DNA of 64,000 bases from Methanobacteriota archaeon. GTDB taxonomy: Archaea; Halobacteriota; Methanosarcinia; Methanosarcinales; Methanosarcinaceae. The stretch lies in contig JAENYU010000004.1 of the NCBI GenBank assembly GCA_016841625.1, positions 1 to 64,000 on the forward strand. Direction: 5' to 3'. Both the position numbers and the translations under genes were made by a program. The notes beneath the pieces are model-generated. The model was not told the origin of the DNA and searched no databases. It worked only from the letters and a program-made list of their open reading frames with translations. Positions within the stretch are counted from its first letter, which is position 1, and every line of letters starts with the position of its first letter. Positions 1 through 8,822 of this stretch are shown one piece after another.

Positions 1-62
1 ATAGAATCCTCAACAAAAGTGAGTATATTCCCTACAAAATTATGGAGTTAAGGTTGTTAATT

Positions 63-122
63 ATTATTGTGTCAACAATTATTGTGTCAACAATTATTGT
101 GTCAACAATTATTGTGTTCACA
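63..122. repeat. 15-bp tandem repeat, operator-like
   Basis: Four consecutive 15-bp units (ATTATTGTGTCAACA) cover this stretch, the last one slightly altered. Each junction forms an imperfect palindrome ATTGT-n4-ACAAT, as expected for a dimeric DNA-binding protein. It lies just beyond the 3' end of the AAA ATPase gene and may belong to a gene outside the window. The repeat is seen directly; the operator role is inference. Confidence 0.6.
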
Positions 123-160
123 ATAATCTTTAACATATTATCCTCATGATGCCGGTTTTT

Positions 161-1543
161 TCATTTCAAAACAACTTCTTCGAGCACTTCTCTGTCAATC
201 AAAGTAACTTTTTCAGCCGCTGCAAGCTCCTGCAGCTCCTCATCGAACCCGCTCATGCTGACCAGCAGGTAATGTTCTTTTCGTCCCTCTGAGCCCCACC
301 TGACCTTTCTGGCTTTCTTTTTGAGATCGTTCAGGACTTTAACACTCATTTTTCTGGTCGTGTACTTTATCTCGCCGAAAAGGATTTCGTCCGTTTTTTC
401 ATTTACAGCCACAAGGTCGATTTCGGCTTCTCCTTTCCACCAGCTCCCTATTTTCTCGAACTTCATCGGGAGCAGGCTTCTGTTTTCCCTGATGATTTCA
501 AGCATTATGTTTTCGAATGCGGGTCCCCGGTATCTGTTAAACTCGCTTTTGACCTCGTCCAGGACAAAATCCCGGTCTCCGAGTTCTATGTGCTCGATGT
601 TCGGGAAGACGAACCTGAAATAGAACCTGAAGTAGCTGTCTTTTATCCGGTAGATCCCGCTTCTGGACTTTATGCCTTCTGTTACCGGAATTCTCCTCTC
701 TATGAGGTCCAGTTCCTGAAGTACCTGCAGGTATTTTCCGACCACGTCTTTGGATAGGCCGGTGTCGTTTATGATTTTCCCAGAGCTTGCGTTTCCAAAG
801 GCAATCGAGCGGATGATTGAAAAATAATACCTCGGCTCCCTGAGCTCTTCCCGGAGGATGAATTCGGCGTCCCTGTAGAGGAACTCTTCCTTTTTCAAGA
901 TACGGGATTTTATTGTCTCGAAAATGTCGCCTTCGTATTCCAGCAGGTAGGCAGGAGTTCCCCCGAAGACGGCGTATATTGCGATTAGCTCAGCCAGGCT
1001 GGCGTCAGGGAAGAAATCTCTCAGGCTTGTGAATTTCAGGGGCTGGAGCTTGAGCTGCTTTGTCCTCCTGCCGTAAAGGGGTGATGAGTAGTTGAAAAAC
1101 TGTTTTTCCATCATTGCAATGGAGGACCCGCAGACAAAAATCTTGCTCTTTGTGTCCTTGATCTTATGGTCCCAGTAGTCCTGCAAAACCGAAGAGATGG
1201 AGCTTTCCGTGTTAGCCATGTAAGGGAACTCGTCCAGGATGAGCACCAGGTCTTCTTTCTCCGAAAAATAGTGGAATGCTTCGTCCACGTTCCTGAATGG
1301 AAAGCGGGAAAGCCTTTCATCCCCCAGCTTCTCTGCGGTGATGGCAGAAAGGCGTTCGAGCATGTCGCCGGGAGCTTCGAGCCTGCCCACAAAGTAGATT
1401 GCATCGGTTCTTTCATTCAGGACCTGTTTCAAAAGCTCGGTTTTCCCGACTCTGCGCCTGCCGTATAGGACAAAGAACTCGGCGCGTTTGCTTCGGAGGG
1501 TACTTTTCAGGATTTCAAGTTCCTGTTTGCGGTTTGAGAACAT
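161..1543 (-). CDS. Archaeal AAA+ ATPase with DUF234-type C-terminus
   Basis: The protein belongs to the archaeal ATPase family (STAND-like P-loop proteins, PF01637 type) that ends in a DUF234 domain. The Walker A motif GRRRVGKT is at residues 28-35 and Walker B LVLILDE at about 99-105, followed by a sensor-like FVCGSS near 137. The C-terminal part carries EIDLVAV and a later FGEIKY, the spacing of a PD-(D/E)XK nuclease-like core, which is typical of DUF234. The length (460 aa) is normal for the family. Functions are poorly known; members are often mobile or defence-associated and occur in many copies in archaeal genomes. It is monocistronic and has two copies of a 41-bp inverted-repeat unit directly upstream, which may be its operator. 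The family assignment is firm; any defence role is a guess. Confidence 0.85.
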   Translation of the reverse strand: MFSNRKQELEILKSTLRSKRAEFFVLYGRRRVGKTELLKQVLNERTDAIYFVGRLEAPGDMLERLSAITAEKLGDERLSRFPFRNVDEAFHYFSEKEDLVLILDEFPYMANTESSISSVLQDYWDHKIKDTKSKIFVCGSSIAMMEKQFFNYSSPLYGRRTKQLKLQPLKFTSLRDFFPDASLAELIAIYAVFGGTPAYLLEYEGDIFETIKSRILKKEEFLYRDAEFILREELREPRYYFSIIRSIAFGNASSGKIINDTGLSKDVVGKYLQVLQELDLIERRIPVTEGIKSRSGIYRIKDSYFRFYFRFVFPNIEHIELGDRDFVLDEVKSEFNRYRGPAFENIMLEIIRENRSLLPMKFEKIGSWWKGEAEIDLVAVNEKTDEILFGEIKYTTRKMSVKVLNDLKKKARKVRWGSEGRKEHYLLVSMSGFDEELQELAAAEKVTLIDREVLEEVVLK

Positions 1544-1574
1544 GTTTCAGAGCCTTTTTCCGGATATTTTCTGG

Positions 1575-1672
1575 TTTAGTGTATTGCTGAGTAACTTACT
1601 TTACTATACACTAAATTGATACTTAAGGTTTTGTTTAGTGTATTGCTGAGTAACTTACTTTTCTATACACTT
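1575..1672. repeat. Duplicated 40-bp unit with inverted ends upstream of the AAA ATPase
   Basis: Two direct copies (1575-1615 and 1634-1672) start with TTTAGTGTAT and end with TATACACT. In copy 1 the ends form a 10-bp inverted repeat (TTTAGTGTAT / ATACACTAAA). They begin about 30 bp upstream of the ATPase start codon, where its promoter should be. Paired operators or a promoter duplication are the simplest readings. Confidence 0.55.
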
Positions 1673-1811
1673 GTTCCCATCCTTCGGTTCCGACAATCGA
1701 CCCTTTTGCTGGCTGGAGGTTCAAAAGCTATTCCTTTTAATTATCAGTTCCTATCATTTTCGCAATTCAGGACCCGCGGTCCTCACTGGTTGGTAGTTCC
1801 CGGCAGCAGCC

Positions 1812-1831
1812 CCGTTTGCGCAAGCAAACGG
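1812..1831. repeat. Hairpin repeat, copy 1
   Basis: CCGTTTGC-gcaa-GCAAACGG is a perfect 8-bp stem with a 4-nt loop. A related hairpin (CCGTTC...GAACGG, also followed by a CTTTTCCC-like tail and preceded by GGCAGC..AGCCCCGT) lies at 17504-17522. This suggests a dispersed palindromic repeat, possibly acting as a transcription terminator. Confidence 0.45.
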
Positions 1832-1911
1832 CCTTTCCCAGAAGATTAAGATAAAAAAAAGGAAATTAAAAAAAAACACCCACGTCTTTACTTCACTTCA
1901 CTTTAATTTCC

Positions 1912-2811
1912 TTAGGCAGCCGAATGTTTTACCTTAACAACGTATTTTAGGTCGTCATCAACATCAAAGTCATTTAATGTGAAATTGTTATCAGGGCCAT
2001 CAATTAATTTGATGTTTTTGCATGAAGAGTTATCACAAATTTTAAGCTCCGCCAAAGAACTTTTCACCTTTTTAAATGCGTCGTTCCCCATTACAAAAAG
2101 GAATTTAGCTTCTTGATTTCTAACAAATCGATCTACGAGCACATTTCTAACAAAAAAATCATTGTATAATTTTTCAGATATATCACTATTGAATACAAAA
2201 GTCGAAGGTGAAGACCAGGATTCCCTACTATGCCATTTATCAAGATAATATGTAGCAATGCCATGCAAAGTTGCTTGCGTTACCATTATTTTTGAATCCT
2301 TTACAAAAGCTTGTTTATTCTCAATCATTTGGAACAAATCAGAAAAATCATCTTCATACACGCTTCCTTTGGATCTATATATCCATTCTTCTTTGAATTT
2401 TGTAAACGTTGAGCCTTTGTAAATATTTTCCAGATACAATTTCCTTAAATCTTGTGCATGTAATGATTCAGTTTGAAAATTTCTTAGACTGCTTGCAATT
2501 CCATTTGCCGCAGTTATAGACGTTGAAATGCCAGTTATGATGATCTCAGGATTTTCGGGAAAGTTGCCTGCGGGTCCAAACATTAACGTTTGATTTCCAA
2601 TTTCATGTGCTGAGGGGTCTTCTAATCCGATACTTATTACTTCTGCGTATTTTTTTCTTCCATGAAGCTTATGAAAATTATCTTGGATAATATTCTTCAG
2701 CAGAGATTTCTGCTCGGGACAAATTGTATCCTTTTTCCAGACCTCATAAAACAGTAACTCATTAATTTTGGAAAGATAATCCCAATCAAAATTAGAGAAT
2801 TTTTCAGGCAT
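1912..2811 (-). CDS. Orphan protein, possibly uracil-DNA-glycosylase-fold
   Basis: I do not recognise this 299-aa protein with confidence. Weak features recall the uracil-DNA glycosylase superfamily: a hydrophobic strand EIIITGISTS near residue 90, a second strand FLFVMGNDAFKK in the last quarter (compare the vilLGndA pattern), and a C-terminal VVKVKHSAA, where that fold usually has its H-P-S motif. The chain stops right there, so it may be a shortened member. It is lysine/asparagine-rich and clearly more AT-rich than the genes around it, and it stands alone, which suggests acquisition by transfer. No signal peptide or membrane segment is visible. The fold assignment is inference and could be wrong. 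Confidence 0.55.
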   Translation of the reverse strand: MPEKFSNFDWDYLSKINELLFYEVWKKDTICPEQKSLLKNIIQDNFHKLHGRKKYAEVISIGLEDPSAHEIGNQTLMFGPAGNFPENPEIIITGISTSITAANGIASSLRNFQTESLHAQDLRKLYLENIYKGSTFTKFKEEWIYRSKGSVYEDDFSDLFQMIENKQAFVKDSKIMVTQATLHGIATYYLDKWHSRESWSSPSTFVFNSDISEKLYNDFFVRNVLVDRFVRNQEAKFLFVMGNDAFKKVKSSLAELKICDNSSCKNIKLIDGPDNNFTLNDFDVDDDLKYVVKVKHSAA

Positions 2812-3191
2812 AAAAAGTTAATAAGTAACAGTTTTTATTTATGTATATTGATTGAATATTCAGAACTACATGCTCCAAATCTGTATATTGATCTGTTTCA
2901 ACCGTTTATGGATCATCTGACATTGATGATTTAATTTTCATGTGATGATTGGCGTAGATTATGCAGCCAATACTTTTTCCGTGCTGCTAGGTTTCTGTTA
3001 CTGCCTCTCTTCATTCAAGACATTATTCAAGGGCAGGCCGCGCCAAGGCGCGTGGGAATTCCGACGGTAGACACCATTCCGGTTGTTCCGGCATAACCCC
3101 CGCCGATCAACGAAGGCTACCTGTTTTCCATCCTTCCGCAGAATTCACTTCTACCACATTCACTCCCATAAATGCACTCGAAAACCACCCT
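2812..3191. other. Intergenic region with possible transposon remnant
   Basis: No intact gene is seen. Positions 3034-3180 are GC-richer than the flanks. Read on the minus strand they give a short patch with GSECG and FCG cysteines, then a stop, then GYAGTTGMVSTVGIPT before another stop. This could be the decayed 3' end of an IS200/IS605 tnpB-type gene, but the match is from general family feel only. Confidence 0.25.
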
Positions 3192-5831
3192 TCACCTCAT
3201 CCTCGTATTATACGTGTGGTACAGCGTATACAGCAAATAAATCAAGAAAGCCAGGGCGAGGATCTGCTTTGTGTACACTACTTCTGTCCTGACGGTTTTT
3301 TCGGTGGTGGTTTTGGAGTCTTCTATGATCCGGGTATAGAGGTCTTCGGGGGTGTAGATTTTCCCGCCGTTTTCACGGACGGCTGTTTTGAAGAGGGGGT
3401 TTTCACCGATGTAGATGGATTCGTCGGCGTGGTTTACGGAGACGGGTCTGGAGGATGCTTTCTGGATGGCAGCGATTTCCGAAGGGGATGCGTCAAGGGG
3501 GATTACAGAGTAGGGGGTTTCGGAGATGTTGTGGAGGCCGAAGGTTTCGGAGGTGACGTAGGACTCGTACATGTTGCTCCCGATGGAGCTTATTTCCATG
3601 GGTTCTTTGTCAAAGTAGAGTCTGAGGGTGCCTTTTTTGCTGGTTGTGATCAGGATCCTGCCGGGCTGGTTTATTTTGAGGTCAGGGACTTTTAGCTGGA
3701 TGGCCTGGCCGGTGTCTGTGTCTGCGATTGCCCAGTTCATGGTCCTTGTGATAAGGAGGCTGTCGTTTTCGGAGTAGAGGCCGGGAGCCCAGGGGATTCC
3801 GCCACCGTAGCCGTTGTCAGTCGTGATAGAGGCAACGCGACCAAGACCCAGCCTCCAGACAGTGAGCACGGGTTTGCCAAGCCTCGTTATTACGAGGCGG
3901 TTTGCTTCGGGCCTGGGGGTGACGTCATTGTAACCCAGGATATCGTTAATCCCGGAAATGTCCCGGGTGATGAAGTGCTTCGGGTCGTAGATTACAATGG
4001 AACCGGAAGAGTAGTCGTCTTCCGTGTCCTCGGCTTCTTCCGGGTTTTCCCCAAAGTTGAGGTTAATCCTCTGCCCGGGCTCTATCCTGTAATAATTTTC
4101 GGACAGGTGGATCTTGTTCATCAGGGTATCGGCGTAGTAGCGCCCCTCTCCGTTGACCTGGCGGCCAGCTTTTGGGGAGTGTATGTGGACAAAGTAAATG
4201 TCAATCCCGCTGTCCTTAAGCGCCTGTGCCCTCTCAATGGCTTTCTCAAAACTGCCTACCCCCTGACCGGGGGCGCCGATCCCGCCGTCAGAGACGATTA
4301 TAATTTCAGCTTCCGCATCGTTGTCCTGCGCTTCAAGAAGGTGACGTGCAGTCAGGAGCCCCTGTTCGAGGGATGTGGAGTCTCCCATGGGCGTTATCTT
4401 TCGGATCTCGGCATCAAGCCACACCCTGTTGGACTCTCTGGACATGTCCAGGAAGCCGTCCGTGATATCCTGCCCTTTGCTCCCGAAGGTGATCACATCG
4501 ACCCTTGCATCTTTCAGGAGCTCGCTTTCGAGAATCACAATAGTGTTGGAAAGGATGTCGTCAAGTATCTGCCCCCCTATATTATTGGCCTGCAGGGTAC
4601 TCGGGGATACGTCGAGCATCAGGACAATGTTTCTTCCGCCCCGCCAGCTGGAAGGGTTGGAGGTAACCGGAAGGAGTTCTTCGAATTTTGTGTTCCTGTA
4701 CGTGTCCTCCTCCGGGAAATCATAAGAAGAGTCTCCCCCGACCACTACCATACCGCCCCCGTTAAGGATGAATTTTCTCAGCTTTTCGGCTTCGGAATCC
4801 GAGACGGTTGATGCAGCCTGGTTGTCGATTACCACGGCGTCCATGCCGTCCAGGTAATTATATGACCTGCCTAAGTGTACCTCGTAGACTTCTTTCAATA
4901 TGTTGGCAAAGGGAGTGTCGAGGTTCCCGGTAAAGAAAAGCACCTTCGGCTTCGGGGTCACGTAGATGCTCTTCATATACTGGTTATTGTCTTCGAAATA
5001 GTCCATACCTCCCGGCCGGAAGGTCGCCGGGTGGAGAGTTGCTTTCAGGGTATGCGGGCCCAGGGTCTCGAAGGTGTGGGTGAAAGGAATGCTTACTATC
5101 CTCTCGGTCTGGTTAATTTCCTTTTCCATTATTTTTACACGGTCAACCGTAATCCTCAGTTTGTAACTCATTTCTTCTTTTTCGTCGTCCTCGGTCGACT
5201 TCCTGATGTGGGCTATAAAGAAGGCTTCGGAATCGACCGGGACTTCGTTTTCGCCTTCAATCTCTATACTGAGGTCTTCTTCGAGGGTCTCAGGAACCAG
5301 GGCTGCTACGGGAAAATTGTTCTTGTAGCAATAAGAAAGAGCGTCTTCAAGCGAAGTCCCCGTGTTGTCCTGTCCGTCCGAGACCACAAGCACAAAATTG
5401 TCGGCTGCAGCCTGCTGGATAATGGCGTCGCCTAAAGCGGTATTCGGGCCTGAAATCGTAGTGGCTGTAACGGGAATACTTTTACCGAGTTCTTCTGCGA
5501 TTTCTTCAGAGACTCCTTCCCGGAGCAGTTCCATACTCGGGCTTTCGTCCGAGATTATGGTAACCCTGGACTGGTCGCTTTTCAGGGAGGCCATTTCCGC
5601 AGTATAGGGCGCTGCAAGCGCGATGATCAGGAGGGAGGCTACCAGGGCATGGATGAAGAGATGTCTCTTATCAACTTTTTTCCTGAGCCCCATGAACACC
5701 AGCAGAGCCAGGGGGACCAGGAGGACCAGCTCTTTCCCGTAGAGGAAATCAAGTTCATAGCGGATCCCGACGGAATTCATAATCCCAAGCCCGTTCAAGA
5801 AATCAAGGCCGCGCAGGCCATCAATAATCAT
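3192..5831 (-). CDS. Membrane protein with two VWA-type domains and a GATase-like domain
   Basis: This is the last gene of the MoxR/VWA operon and encodes 879 aa. Two N-terminal membrane segments (about 34-48 and 58-75) and one at the C-terminus (about 853-871) place the body outside the membrane. A first VWA-like domain starts at about 90 with a MIDAS-like D95-E-S-P-S and continues to VVSDGQDN near 149. A class I glutamine-amidotransferase-like Rossmann segment (VLFF...VVVVGGDSS) covers about 296-390. A second VWA domain has D407-V-S-P-S and EIIIVSDGG near 515. The arrangement matches BatA/BatB-like archaeal and bacterial aerotolerance-type proteins. The start overlaps the upstream stop by 4 bp (ATGA) and is preceded by AGGAGGAGG, so it is translationally coupled. 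It probably forms a metal-dependent adhesion or assembly complex at the envelope. Confidence 0.8.
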   Translation of the reverse strand: MIIDGLRGLDFLNGLGIMNSVGIRYELDFLYGKELVLLVPLALLVFMGLRKKVDKRHLFIHALVASLLIIALAAPYTAEMASLKSDQSRVTIISDESPSMELLREGVSEEIAEELGKSIPVTATTISGPNTALGDAIIQQAAADNFVLVVSDGQDNTGTSLEDALSYCYKNNFPVAALVPETLEEDLSIEIEGENEVPVDSEAFFIAHIRKSTEDDEKEEMSYKLRITVDRVKIMEKEINQTERIVSIPFTHTFETLGPHTLKATLHPATFRPGGMDYFEDNNQYMKSIYVTPKPKVLFFTGNLDTPFANILKEVYEVHLGRSYNYLDGMDAVVIDNQAASTVSDSEAEKLRKFILNGGGMVVVGGDSSYDFPEEDTYRNTKFEELLPVTSNPSSWRGGRNIVLMLDVSPSTLQANNIGGQILDDILSNTIVILESELLKDARVDVITFGSKGQDITDGFLDMSRESNRVWLDAEIRKITPMGDSTSLEQGLLTARHLLEAQDNDAEAEIIIVSDGGIGAPGQGVGSFEKAIERAQALKDSGIDIYFVHIHSPKAGRQVNGEGRYYADTLMNKIHLSENYYRIEPGQRINLNFGENPEEAEDTEDDYSSGSIVIYDPKHFITRDISGINDILGYNDVTPRPEANRLVITRLGKPVLTVWRLGLGRVASITTDNGYGGGIPWAPGLYSENDSLLITRTMNWAIADTDTGQAIQLKVPDLKINQPGRILITTSKKGTLRLYFDKEPMEISSIGSNMYESYVTSETFGLHNISETPYSVIPLDASPSEIAAIQKASSRPVSVNHADESIYIGENPLFKTAVRENGGKIYTPEDLYTRIIEDSKTTTEKTVRTEVVYTKQILALAFLIYLLYTLYHTYNTRMR

Positions 5832-7735
5832 ATTATCCTCCTCCTGAACAGGATTATGTTTTCAATGACCAGGAGCAGCAGTAAGGCATAAATCAGGTAT
5901 TTCCGGGGTTTGTACGGGGATTTTATACGGATTTCCTGTTTCAGGTCTTCTTTGTCGGGTTCCAGATGCAGCCGGTTATTGGTATAGGTATTTGATTCCA
6001 GGGGGTCGTAGAGGTTGGCAGCAATTGTTTTCTGGTCCAGCTTGTATAAGCCGCACTCATCGTAGTACACGAAGTTGCTGGTAATTGTTTCTGTCGGGGT
6101 CCTGATTCTGGCGTTGTGTTCGAGCGGCTGGTACCTGCCGGTTCTCACGTTAGTCTCACTGATGTCCCCGATCCCCCACATGTACTTGAGCAGCTTTGCC
6201 CAGAATACGGGGTATGTGGGCATGGTATGGAAATTGTTCCAGGGCTCGTTATCAGTAGCGTCGCTGAAACCCACATAAGCCGTTGTCCCGTTGTATATGT
6301 TCCAGGTAGAGACCATGGGACCTGCACCTTTGCCAGAACCTTCAAGTTCCGCAAGCACGACAGCATCTTCTTTCGGGGCAGTGGCCAGGAATTTACGCAC
6401 GTATACTTCTTCGAACGCGATGTCCTCAAAAATATTCTTCCCGCTTCCTGCCGCTTCGATAGTATAGCTGCCCTTTCCCTCGAATGATTTTATGCTGACC
6501 GGAAGAACCGGGTAAAGCCCGCGCATTTCCGAACAATTGTACAGGCAGCCGTTTCCGATGACAATCAAATCTTTCCCGCTTTTCGCATAGTCGGCTATTT
6601 TTCGGGCAGTTTTAGAGGACAGAGGGCCGTATTTGGAGTTTACGATAATCGTATCATACCTGGTGTAATCAGCGGGAAGCCCTTCAAGGAGCTTATAATG
6701 CACATCGACAACCGTGTTTGGCATCAACGATACAGCTGTCAGCAGAGCAGACCTGTTGACTGCAGGGTCCTGGTCCGTTAATACCAGGATTTGTTTCGGA
6801 GTGATTTCGGGGATGGAGATGTAGGCGGTGTTGTCGCAGGGGACCGCGTCCTTGTTCAGGATTTCCACGGTAGATGTGCCCTGGCGGATGTTGGAGAAGG
6901 TGATTTGCTGTGTCCCGTATTTTCCCAGGGAGACCGAATTTCTCACTTTCTGGGTAGAAAAGAGCTCTGATTTACTTTCCATCCGGACATCAAGTTTTAT
7001 GCTTTTATCGTTGAAGTTTTTGACAGTGCATGTATATTCATAGGTCCCGTCATTGCGGTCTGTCAGGTGCCCGGCTATAATTGCGTAGTTGGGGATTTTT
7101 TCTCCGACCTGTTTGAATTCGAGTTCTATATTTTTGGAATTGGCGATGTTGATGTATGTTTCAGGAGCCTTCCCTTCCCAGTTTTCAAAATCGGATATAA
7201 CTACGACTTTCCCGCTCTCGCTCTCTTTGTCGCCTATGACTGTCAAAAGCGCTTTTGGGATGTCAGCCCCGGTGTTCCGGGCTTCCATGCTGTTAAGGGT
7301 TTCTTTTGCATTGGCTGCGTCCAGGGATTCCGCAAGGATCACGGGAATACTTTCTGCTGCAATAATCGTGTTTTTCCTGCCCAGGTTGTTTATTGCGATT
7401 TCCCGCGCAGCTTCAATCCGGCCGGGTGCGGTCATGCTGGCGGACGAGTCTATGATAAATATGACCTTTCTCGAATCCCCTGCAAGGTCGTCCATCATCG
7501 GGCCGGCAAGGGCAAAGGCTATGAATATCAGGGTCAGGAGCTGTAAGAAAAAGAGAGGATCGTTTATTCTGTTGCTGAGCTTGCGCCGGGCATCGAGCAC
7601 GTTCTGGCCTATCCGCTGCACGAACATCAGGGTAGGTAAGATAAACTGTTTCGGGCGGGGTTTGAGCAGGTATACTATAGTCAGGGGAATAATTCCTGCA
7701 AGCGCAGCAAGACCCGGAAGAAATTCAAAGTCCAT
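5828..7735 (-). CDS. BatA-like protein with VWA domain
   Basis: The N-terminus (LPGLAALAGIIPLTIVYLLKPRP) is the BatA/aerotolerance-regulator N-terminal signature: a membrane helix followed by a basic stretch, with a second helix at about 59-79. A VWA domain follows with the MIDAS motif DSSAS at about 96-100. A GATase-like Rossmann segment (VIGNGCLY) lies near residue 390, and a last helix with a basic tail (FRRR) ends the protein. An in-frame GTG lies 12 bp upstream (7747) and overlaps the DUF58 stop. I prefer the ATG at 7735, because GGTGA sits 8 nt before it and the BatA domain begins there. It works with DUF58 and MoxR, whose relatives act as chaperones loading metal into or activating VWA partners. 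The partner role is family knowledge; the substrate here is unknown. Confidence 0.8.
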   Translation of the reverse strand: MDFEFLPGLAALAGIIPLTIVYLLKPRPKQFILPTLMFVQRIGQNVLDARRKLSNRINDPLFFLQLLTLIFIAFALAGPMMDDLAGDSRKVIFIIDSSASMTAPGRIEAAREIAINNLGRKNTIIAAESIPVILAESLDAANAKETLNSMEARNTGADIPKALLTVIGDKESESGKVVVISDFENWEGKAPETYINIANSKNIELEFKQVGEKIPNYAIIAGHLTDRNDGTYEYTCTVKNFNDKSIKLDVRMESKSELFSTQKVRNSVSLGKYGTQQITFSNIRQGTSTVEILNKDAVPCDNTAYISIPEITPKQILVLTDQDPAVNRSALLTAVSLMPNTVVDVHYKLLEGLPADYTRYDTIIVNSKYGPLSSKTARKIADYAKSGKDLIVIGNGCLYNCSEMRGLYPVLPVSIKSFEGKGSYTIEAAGSGKNIFEDIAFEEVYVRKFLATAPKEDAVVLAELEGSGKGAGPMVSTWNIYNGTTAYVGFSDATDNEPWNNFHTMPTYPVFWAKLLKYMWGIGDISETNVRTGRYQPLEHNARIRTPTETITSNFVYYDECGLYKLDQKTIAANLYDPLESNTYTNNRLHLEPDKEDLKQEIRIKSPYKPRKYLIYALLLLLVIENIILFRRRII

Positions 7736-7743
7736 GGGCAGGA

Positions 7744-8625
7744 TCACCTTTCACCTATGATTTTCAGGACAGTGTCAAAGGGCTGGTTCTTTACGTTTAC
7801 CCTGAAGTACGGAATTTGAAAGTCGTATGCGATTTTCTCAAGCCCTGCCATGTGCCTGGCGTATTCGGCAGCATATTCTTTCTTGAATTGCGGGCCCACT
7901 ACGATGTTAAGCTCTTTGTTTGTTTCACTGTCAACGAATTTGATTGCCCCGTCCACACTTTCAGGCAGGTTTATCTCGGTTTCGTCGTAAAGCTGTACAA
8001 GGACAATTTCGTGCCGGGAGAGCCTGCGAACAGCGTAGCGGATTGAGTCGAGATCGTCCAGGAAATCCGAAATTATAAGGACCATTGATTTTGTTTTGAT
8101 TCTCGGGTATACGGAATCCGCACAGTCGGCTAGCTTCGTTTCTCCGTTGACTGTAATTCTGGATAAACTGTCGATGGTCCGGAGAAACTCGTTTCTTCCT
8201 TTGCGAGCCCTGGCATATTCCACGCTGTCCGTAAAGGTCGAGATCATGTACCGGTCGTTGTATTTCATTACGATGTAGGAGACCCCTATGGCTATCGTTG
8301 CCGCATATTCGAATTTGGTCGGCGTACCTTCCGGGAGAACCATGCTGCTGCTGGCGTCGAGAAGGATGACCATGTTCAGGGTCTTGTCTTCCTCATATCT
8401 GCGTATGTACAGCCTTTCCGTGCGGGCATAGAGGTTCCAGTCGATGTTCTTTAAGGAATCGCCCTGGTTGTATTTCCTGTGATCCACAAGTTCGATCCCC
8501 GTCCCTTTCATGGTTGAATTGTGGCTGCCCGAGTGAACTGCTGCCACCCTTTTTTTGAGGAGGAGCGTATACTTGTCGAGCCGGGTCAGGAATGAAGTAT
8601 CGATCTTATGTTTTTCGCCAGCCAT
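7744..8625 (-). CDS. DUF58 protein (VWA-like)
   Basis: The 293-aa protein has the DUF58 hallmark region (GTGIELVDHRKYNQGDSLKNIDW at about 41-63), followed by a VWA-type fold with a MIDAS-like DASSS at 90-94 and LIISDFLDD further on. It has no membrane segment, unlike many longer DUF58 proteins, so it is likely cytoplasmic. Start choice is clear: GGTGGTGA lies 5 nt before the ATG. The gene sits between moxR and the BatA-like gene and overlaps the latter's region by a few bases. DUF58, MoxR and VWA proteins form a conserved gene cluster in bacteria and archaea; here the DUF58 protein probably bridges the ATPase to its VWA clients. Confidence 0.88.
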   Translation of the reverse strand: MAGEKHKIDTSFLTRLDKYTLLLKKRVAAVHSGSHNSTMKGTGIELVDHRKYNQGDSLKNIDWNLYARTERLYIRRYEEDKTLNMVILLDASSSMVLPEGTPTKFEYAATIAIGVSYIVMKYNDRYMISTFTDSVEYARARKGRNEFLRTIDSLSRITVNGETKLADCADSVYPRIKTKSMVLIISDFLDDLDSIRYAVRRLSRHEIVLVQLYDETEINLPESVDGAIKFVDSETNKELNIVVGPQFKKEYAAEYARHMAGLEKIAYDFQIPYFRVNVKNQPFDTVLKIIGER

Positions 8626-8671
8626 GTTTCACCACCGTTTCAAGCCCTGTTTTGTCCTTGTATTCGCCATT

Positions 8672-8822
8672 CCTCAAAACTCATTTCTGAACCCATCTCA
8701 AAACTCATTTGTAAGACTCATTTCTGAACCATTTCAAAACTCATTTCTGAACCCATTTCAAAACTCATTTCTGAACCCATTTCAAAACTCATTTGCAGAA
8801 CTCATCTCAAAACTCATTCCAG
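8672..8822. repeat. 24-bp tandem repeat between moxR and the DUF58 gene
   Basis: Five to six imperfect copies of a 24-bp unit (CATTTCAAAACTCATTTCTG plus AACC) fill the gap between two operon genes and run into the last codons of moxR. Some copies are shortened. On the mRNA strand the copies read as GAAATGAGTTTTGAAATGGG-like units, so they would lie within the operon transcript. Confidence 0.75.

Noticed and set aside
62-122. CRISPR array suspected from short repeats
   Set aside because: The units are contiguous 15-mers without spacers. No CRISPR array with regular unique spacers was found anywhere in the window.
3216-5435. Long plus-strand frames opposite the VWA gene
   Set aside because: They mirror a clear VWA protein on the minus strand, lack ribosome sites and have no protein-family features.
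6145-6429. Small minus-strand frame inside the BatA-like gene
   Set aside because: It overlaps a real coding frame with a VWA domain and has no independent start signal.
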